Source: Edaphochlamys debaryana (lineage: Eukaryota; Chlorophyta; Chlorophyceae; Chlamydomonadales). From it: DNA of 64,000 nt. This document shows positions 58,493 to 64,000 of the stretch, one piece after another. Location: NCBI GenBank assembly GCA_016858145.1, contig JAEHOE010000025.1, positions 372,001-436,000 of the forward strand, written 5' to 3'. The position numbers and the translations under genes are program-made. Position 1 is the first letter of the stretch; every line of letters starts with the position of its first letter. The notes beneath the pieces were generated by a model that saw only the letters and a list, made by a program, of their open reading frames with translations, had not been told where the DNA came from and ran no database searches.

Positions 58493-61400
58493 TCAGTACT
58501 TGCGCACGTTACCCGTGCTGAAGAGCAGCATACCCTTGCCGGACTTGGGCTTCTTAGAGCCACCCCCCGCGCCGTCGCCATCGCCGCCGGCAAGCGCAGC
58601 GGCGAACCCGCCCGGCTTAGCGCCCGCGGGCCCTGCTGGCGACGCGGCGGCAGCGGAGGCGGTGGCGGCCTTGAGCGCCGCACCGCCCTTGCCGCTGCCC
58701 CAGGCGCCGCCGGGGCTGGGTGCCGCCGCCGCGGCGGGGCCCGGCGCGGGGCCGCTGGCGGCGCGGGTGCCCCAGGTCCCGCCGGGCATCGCCGCCGCTG
58801 CAACGGACACCGGCGGCGGGCTGGTGCCGAGCGCCGGGCCGGTGGCGGCGAAGCCGAGCTTAGTAATACGAGCGAAGGACACGCCGCCGCCGCCGCCAGG
58901 CGGCGCCCCACCTGCCGCCGCCGCGGCGGCGGCGGCCTCCTCAAGCGACGCCTGCAGCGCAATGCTCTCCGCCACCTCTGACGGCGACAGCTGCATCTCC
59001 CGCGCCAGCGCCGCCGCCGCCGCGCTCGCCGCCTCCATCAGCGCGCTGCCGCCAGCGCCGCCGCCGCCGCCAGGGGCGGTGGCGGCGCGGCCGAGCGTCG
59101 GCATGGCCTGCAGCTCCTCCACACTGGGGCCGATCCGCGCCGCCGCCGCGCGCGCTGCCGCCGCCGCCGCGGCGGCGGCCTCGCGGCGCTCACTCGCCTG
59201 CTGGCGGCGCCGCCGCTTCTCCCGCGCGCCCAGCTCCTCGGTGAAGGGCGTCAGCGACGCCGCCGGCAGCAGCTCCGACACCGCGACCTCCGCCAGCTTG
59301 AACGCGCCCGCCAGCGGCAGGTGCGACAGGAAGCGCCACCGGCGTCGCGTCGCGTCGCCCTGTACGACATCCTCCAGCTCCAGGAGGCGGGCGGTGATGA
59401 CCGGTGGGCAGCTGTCGTACGAGCCGTAGTGGTGCAGCAGGCAGCTGCACACGCGCATTCGGGAACGGGGATCAGCAACGGCCGCTTGCAAGGGCACATG
59501 CTCCTACCGAAGAGACTCTCTCCCCGTGAGACGCCTTTACATGGTGCAACCGTCAGACTTCCCGATCCCTCCCTTCCACCCTCCCCCGGCCCCTCCACCG
59601 TGGGCTCACCGCAAGTTGAGGGGGTGCAGGAACACCCAGCTGCCGTCCACCGCCTGGTCAGGAGCGGAGCCGTGCGGGGGCAGCACACAAGTCAAGATGT
59701 CAGGCGCGGACGCAGCCCGCCGAGAGCCGGTCTGCTCGCCTTCGCACACCTGCGCAACCACGCTCCGCCCCAGCGACCCCCCTTCTGCCCCCGCCTCCAG
59801 CGCTGCAGGCGAGCCCATCATCGGCGACGTGTCCACACCCAGGCGTCTGCCCCGCAGGCCGTAGGTACCCCACTGCCTCCGACCTCTCACCTGGTACGTG
59901 TAGAACTCGCCCTGGCTCCCCGGCGTGTTGAGCGGCGTGTTGGCGGTGGGGGAGGTGCCCATGAGGGACTCTGACGCCGCCGCGCCGCCGCCGCCCGCCA
60001 GCCCGCCGCCGCCGCCCGCGCTGCCGAGGCTCGAGGCCAGGTCTGGGCCCGCCGCGGCGTCGGAGCCCAGCGTCAGCAGGCCGGCGGCAAAGCTGCCGCC
60101 ATCTGCGCCGGACGCCTCGTCAGCGCCGGACGTGCGGCGGCCGTACCTAGAGCCGCTGTCGTCCGCGGCGCCGTCCGCGCCCTCCTCGCCCTCGTAGTCG
60201 CCAAACACGGACTCGAAGAAAGGCCGCTCGCCCGACGGCTGAGTGGTGGCGGTGACGGCCGCCTCGGCGGCTGGATCTGGGTCGGCGGCGGCTGCTGCTG
60301 GCGCCGCCGGGGCGGATGGTGGCGGCACCGACGCGGCGATGCTGCCCGCGGGGCGCCCGCCGCCGCCAGCGAGTCCGGCCCCAGCCCCGGCTGCGGCCCC
60401 GCCAGGGGGCGGCGACGCCGGGGCGGCTGCAGCTGCGGCAGCGGGGCCGCTGGCTCCACCAGCGCCAGCCCAGGCGCTGCCGCCGACACCGCCGCCGCCG
60501 CCGCCGGGGCTTTTGGCGACGCCCGCAGCGGCGGGCTTGGGCGCCAGGGACGGAAACTGCGCCTCCGCGGCCGCCTCCTTGACGGCTGCCTCCTGGGCGG
60601 CGGTGGCGTCCGAGACCGCCGCGGTGAACATCTGGTGTAGGGTCAGGGGCGGGGAGGGCCCAATCAATGATCGGCTTCACTATCACCCGCATCCCTGACC
60701 CGTATCCCTGGCGCATCGCATCCTGCCCTGGCACATAACCCGCAACCCACGGGCCGACCTTCTTCACGGCCGCCTCCGCCGCTGCGCCCAGGGCCTCCGG
60801 CGCCGCCGCGGTCCCCTCCTTGGCCGCCAGCAGCCCCCGGCCCTCGAGCAGCTCCCCGCGGTGCTCCGCCCAGCGCCGCGCCCGCGCCGCCAGCTGGTCC
60901 AGTGCGCCGTACACGTACGGCGCCTCGGCGGCGGCGTCGGAGCCGCCCTCCGCGACAAGCTGCGGGGACAGGGGCCGAGCCAAGAGTGAGGGGAGGCACC
61001 GAACAGTGTGGGCCGGCCGCGTCGCACGGCCGCAGACGCACGGCCAGCGCCGCCCTAGTTCGACCCCCACGTCTACTACCGCCCACTCGGTATACTCTCC
61101 CACCGCAATAACCTTCACCCCCGCACGCACCCCGCCCACACGCACGCACGCACCTGCATGGCGCACCCCGCCAGCTGCGCCGCCGCCGCGCGCCACAGCT
61201 CCCCCGCGTCTCCCGCCACCACGAACTTGGCAAACGGGTTGGCGTCGAACCCCGACTCCCCTCCTCCTCCTCCCCCTCCGCTTCCCCCTCCGCCGCCGCC
61301 TCCGCCGCTGCTCTTGCGCGCCTCGCCCTTCTCGCCGCCCCTGCCGCCGCCGGCGCCGCCAGTGCCCGCCGCCGCCGCGGCCGCCGCCGCCGGGTCGACG

Positions 61401-63690
61401 GCTTGCGGCAGGATGGAGGCGCGGTTGCGGCGGATGAGCGCCAGGGTGACCCGCTGGCCCACGCGCGGCACGGCCAGGGGCCGCACGCGCACCAGGCGCA
61501 GCTCGCGCGCCACGATGGGCGCGAAGCAGAGCGGGCAGGGGGCGGAGCGCCTGTCGGGGAGCAAGAGTGTGGGGAGGAGTTGCAAAAGGGCGACTCGCGC
61601 TCTGTGAAGACATATGCTTCTCTCAAGCTTTGTGAGGGGGGTAGCGGGAGGGGCGGCATGGTGCTGGGCTCTGCCGCTGCCCATGGCATTCCAGCCGCAA
61701 GGCAATGTATCGACTGCCCGCAGCTGCGCACCTCAGCTGCTCGCCCCCGTGGTTGATGAGGTGGTGCATGATGGCGGGGAAGGAGAACACGTGACCGCAG
61801 GGCGTGATCTGGTGGGGGTGGGGGAAGGCAGGGGCGGCACAGGGCAGGCGGCTGGGGTCAGCAGCATGGAGCACGGAGCCGCGCCGCTGTAAGTGCCACC
61901 CTGCTCTGCCCCTTGCCCTACCGCTTGGCCCCTATGCGGCAATGCCGTAACGCATCTGGTATGTGAAAACCAAAGCCTGCTGCTTCGACATGTCGCTAAG
62001 CCGGTCCCTGCACCTGCAGTCGGCTTCCCTCCATCCACAGCGGCCGCCCCGCGCACGCGACCCCAGCCGTCCCCACCCCACCTGCGGGCACAGCGGCGGC
62101 GAGTCCAGCGAGATGGGGCACTGGATGGGCACCGCCGAGGACATCTCCACCTGCAGCGCGGGAGGGGGAGGCGGGAGCGCCAAGTTGCCGGCTTGCCAAG
62201 GGGTATGCTGCCATGTGCGAGGGGCAGGCGCGGAGTCGGGGGTCCTCGGACAGGTGGACGCACACAGCACGCACCGCACGCACCGCACCTGCAGCACGTC
62301 GTCCCAGTCAAACATTTTGTCCGCGTCAGCCTCGTAGCCGGACACATCCACGGCATCTGCGGGATACGGGAGTGTGCTTGAGCCGGGTAGCGGAAGCGCC
62401 AAGGAGGGACTCGGACCCCGGAGGTGGGGCCCCCTGACCGAGCCTCACGGGCTGAAGCCTAAGCGCGGCAGCCCATTTAAGCCGCCGCTGCCCGGCCATG
62501 CCACCGCCCCCACGCTCCATGCCCCCACCTGAGACCAGGAACCGGAAGTTAGCCTGGCAGTGGCAGGTGAGGGGGAGGGAGTGAGGGTTAGAGAGGGGAT
62601 GGGGTGAGCATCCTAAGAGACCGGCCAAGCAGTCGGAGCGTGGCCGGACATTGGGACGGAGGTGTGCTCAAGGGCCCTTCAAACCTTATTTTCAGCACGC
62701 CTTAATTGCACAATGGCCCATGCCCGTTGCCCCATCTGCCAAAGTCCGTGCCCACAACGGGCGGCAACCCGACTCCCCAGATCCCACCTGCAGAAACTTG
62801 TTCTTGTCGTACTTCTGCGGCTTCTGCGCGTACGGGTTGCGCCGAGCGGAGGAGGCGGAGCCGCCGCCGCCGCCGCCACGGGAGCCGCCGCGGCCGCCGC
62901 CGCCCTGCATCATGTGGCACCCCACGGACGGCGCTCGGAAGAGCACCCATGCCCAGAGGCCTGGGCATGTCTAAAACCCCGCTCGCCATTCCCCCGAGTC
63001 GAGCACCATGCAGTTGTCCCCCTTCTCTCCTGGACCTGTGACTCTCAGGCCCATCCTCGTTCCCTTCACTCCCTTTGTCAGCCGGATGTCACCCGCTTCC
63101 CACCGCACCCGGCCGCGTGCCGACTCGTACTGGAAGTTGAGCAGGTGGTTGGCATTGGCCATGCCCCCGCGGCCACCCCCTGCAGCGCCTGCACCGCCAC
63201 CTCCAGCTCCGCCTGCGGCACCGCTGCGGCTGAAGCCGCCCGCGCCATTCTCGGCCGGGGCCGCTGCACCTGGCTCGCCAGAGGTTTGCCTGCCGGCAGG
63301 TAGCATCCGGGCCCGGAGACTCAGTGGAGAATAAAACCGTCCCCGAAGCTCCAGGCCAATAAGCAGCGCTTAGCTATGACTGGTTATGGCCAATTGGATG
63401 GGCTCGTGGATGCACAGGGTCCTGCGCCCGTGTACCGCTTTCAGGCCATGCGTTAGAACCCACCTCGCGGGGGGTTGCTGGCCCCCTCCCCCGCCGCCGC
63501 CGCCACCACCACCGCGGCCTCCTACTGCCGCGGAGAGGCCGCCGCGGCCCCCGCCGCGACCACCACCGCCGCGGCCGCGGCCGCCGGGGTTGGGGCCCTG
63601 CACGTGTGGCAACGTATGCGGGTTACGCGTGAGGCTGACGCTCGCGGGTGACCAGGGAGGGTTACTCCCGAAAGTGCCCGCTGGTGCCAT
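58493..63690 (-). CDS. RNF10: RNF10/Mag2-like protein with degenerate RING
   Basis: Homologue of RNF10/Mag2, a RING E3 that monoubiquitinates 40S proteins (uS3/uS5) in ribosome quality control. Exons (minus): 63690-63464, 63289-63109, 62904-62788, 62553-62529, 62356-62289, 62150-62082, 61808-61732, 61550-61154, 60959-60759, 60631-59891, 59653-59610, 59444-58493 (TGA). These total 3099 nt, 1032 aa; human RNF10 is 811. The N-terminus is RGG/Gly-rich. Core family blocks: KPQKYDKNKFLQANFRFLVS, FDWDDVLQVEM, the RING region CPISLDSPPLCPQ...CGHVFSFPAIMHH...CPLC (217-263), then VDGSWVFLHPLNLRCLLHHY, RWRFLSHLPLAGAFKLAEV and a Lys/Arg-rich helix EKRRRRQQASERREA. Long Gly/Ala inserts separate the blocks. 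Zn ligands C2, C5 and C6 are Ser220, Ser238 and Ala241, so classical RING activity is doubtful. Confidence 0.9.
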
Positions 63691-64000
63691 GGCATCAGAG
63701 TCTGCTCATTTGGGCCGCCGACCGGATCGTGCCCGCACGCAAGGTTGGGCGGGGCTGTCGCGGATGCCGACTGAAGTCCGCAACCCGAGCTCCCCGCGCT
63801 GATCTGAGCCGCACCTGAGCATTGCGAGGGCGCGCATTGATTCTTCCTGTCGGGTTTGCAGGAAGAATGGCCCGGGGACAAGTTTAACACCATGTTCAGG
63901 GAGCCCTAATTTAGCCAACCAGAGCTGATCTGCGGAACGTTTGCTGCACAACGGCACAAGCAAGCGTATGGAAGCGCACCTGGCTCGTCTACCAGTTGCC
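63691..64000. other. Upstream of RNF10; hairpin, no gene seen
   Basis: Presumed RNF10 promoter/5' UTR. A perfect 9-bp inverted repeat (TTCTTCCTG / CAGGAAGAA, 9-nt loop) lies at 63841-63867. No coding signal was recognised before the window end. Confidence 0.5.

Overview
The window is nuclear DNA of a green alga, most likely a volvocalean/chlamydomonadalean chlorophyte. It is GC-rich, and its genes have many short GT-AG introns. Proteins carry Ala/Gly-rich low-complexity inserts, Leu is written mostly as CTG, TGTAA poly(A) candidates follow several genes, and there are plastid, ciliary and organellar-RNA genes. I assembled exons by hand. For nine genes the joined exons keep one frame and give a whole number of codons, so those models are reasonably firm. 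Species cannot be named from the sequence.

Left part (1-36656): the 3' part of a fringe-like glycosyltransferase (+); pyruvate formate-lyase activating enzyme (-); a 1593-aa tubulin tyrosine ligase-like protein of the glycylase type (+); a plastid membrane protein with a DnaJ-type zinc finger and a twin-arginine thylakoid signal (-); a DCC-family (DUF393) thiol-disulphide protein (+); an unknown 511-aa protein (-); the ciliary protein CFAP96 (+); the tRNA 2'-O-methyltransferase TRM7/FTSJ1 (-); chloroplast TatC (+); and an OPR/FASTK-like helical-repeat protein (+). Most neighbours are arranged head-to-head or tail-to-tail, with short shared promoters (184-760 bp) and 0.9-1.6 kb convergent spacers.

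Centre (39389-55130): a tandem array of about 13.8 units of about 1140 bp. Each unit carries one intron-containing tRNA-Leu(CAG) gene on the minus strand, 14 in all. Exons of a single AlkB-like dioxygenase gene lie on both sides of the array, on the same strand, and join in phase across it. The array therefore appears to sit inside a 16.1-kb intron of that gene (37564-57309). This is the most unusual feature of the window.

Right part (58493-63690): an RNF10/Mag2-type protein (-) whose RING domain has lost three of eight zinc ligands and resembles a U-box at those positions.

Themes: tRNA supply and modification (tRNA-Leu array, TRM7, possibly the AlkB protein), thylakoid protein targeting (TatC and a possible Tat substrate), cilia (TTLL, CFAP96) and fermentative metabolism (PFL-AE). 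No transposon, virus, rRNA or CRISPR was recognised.
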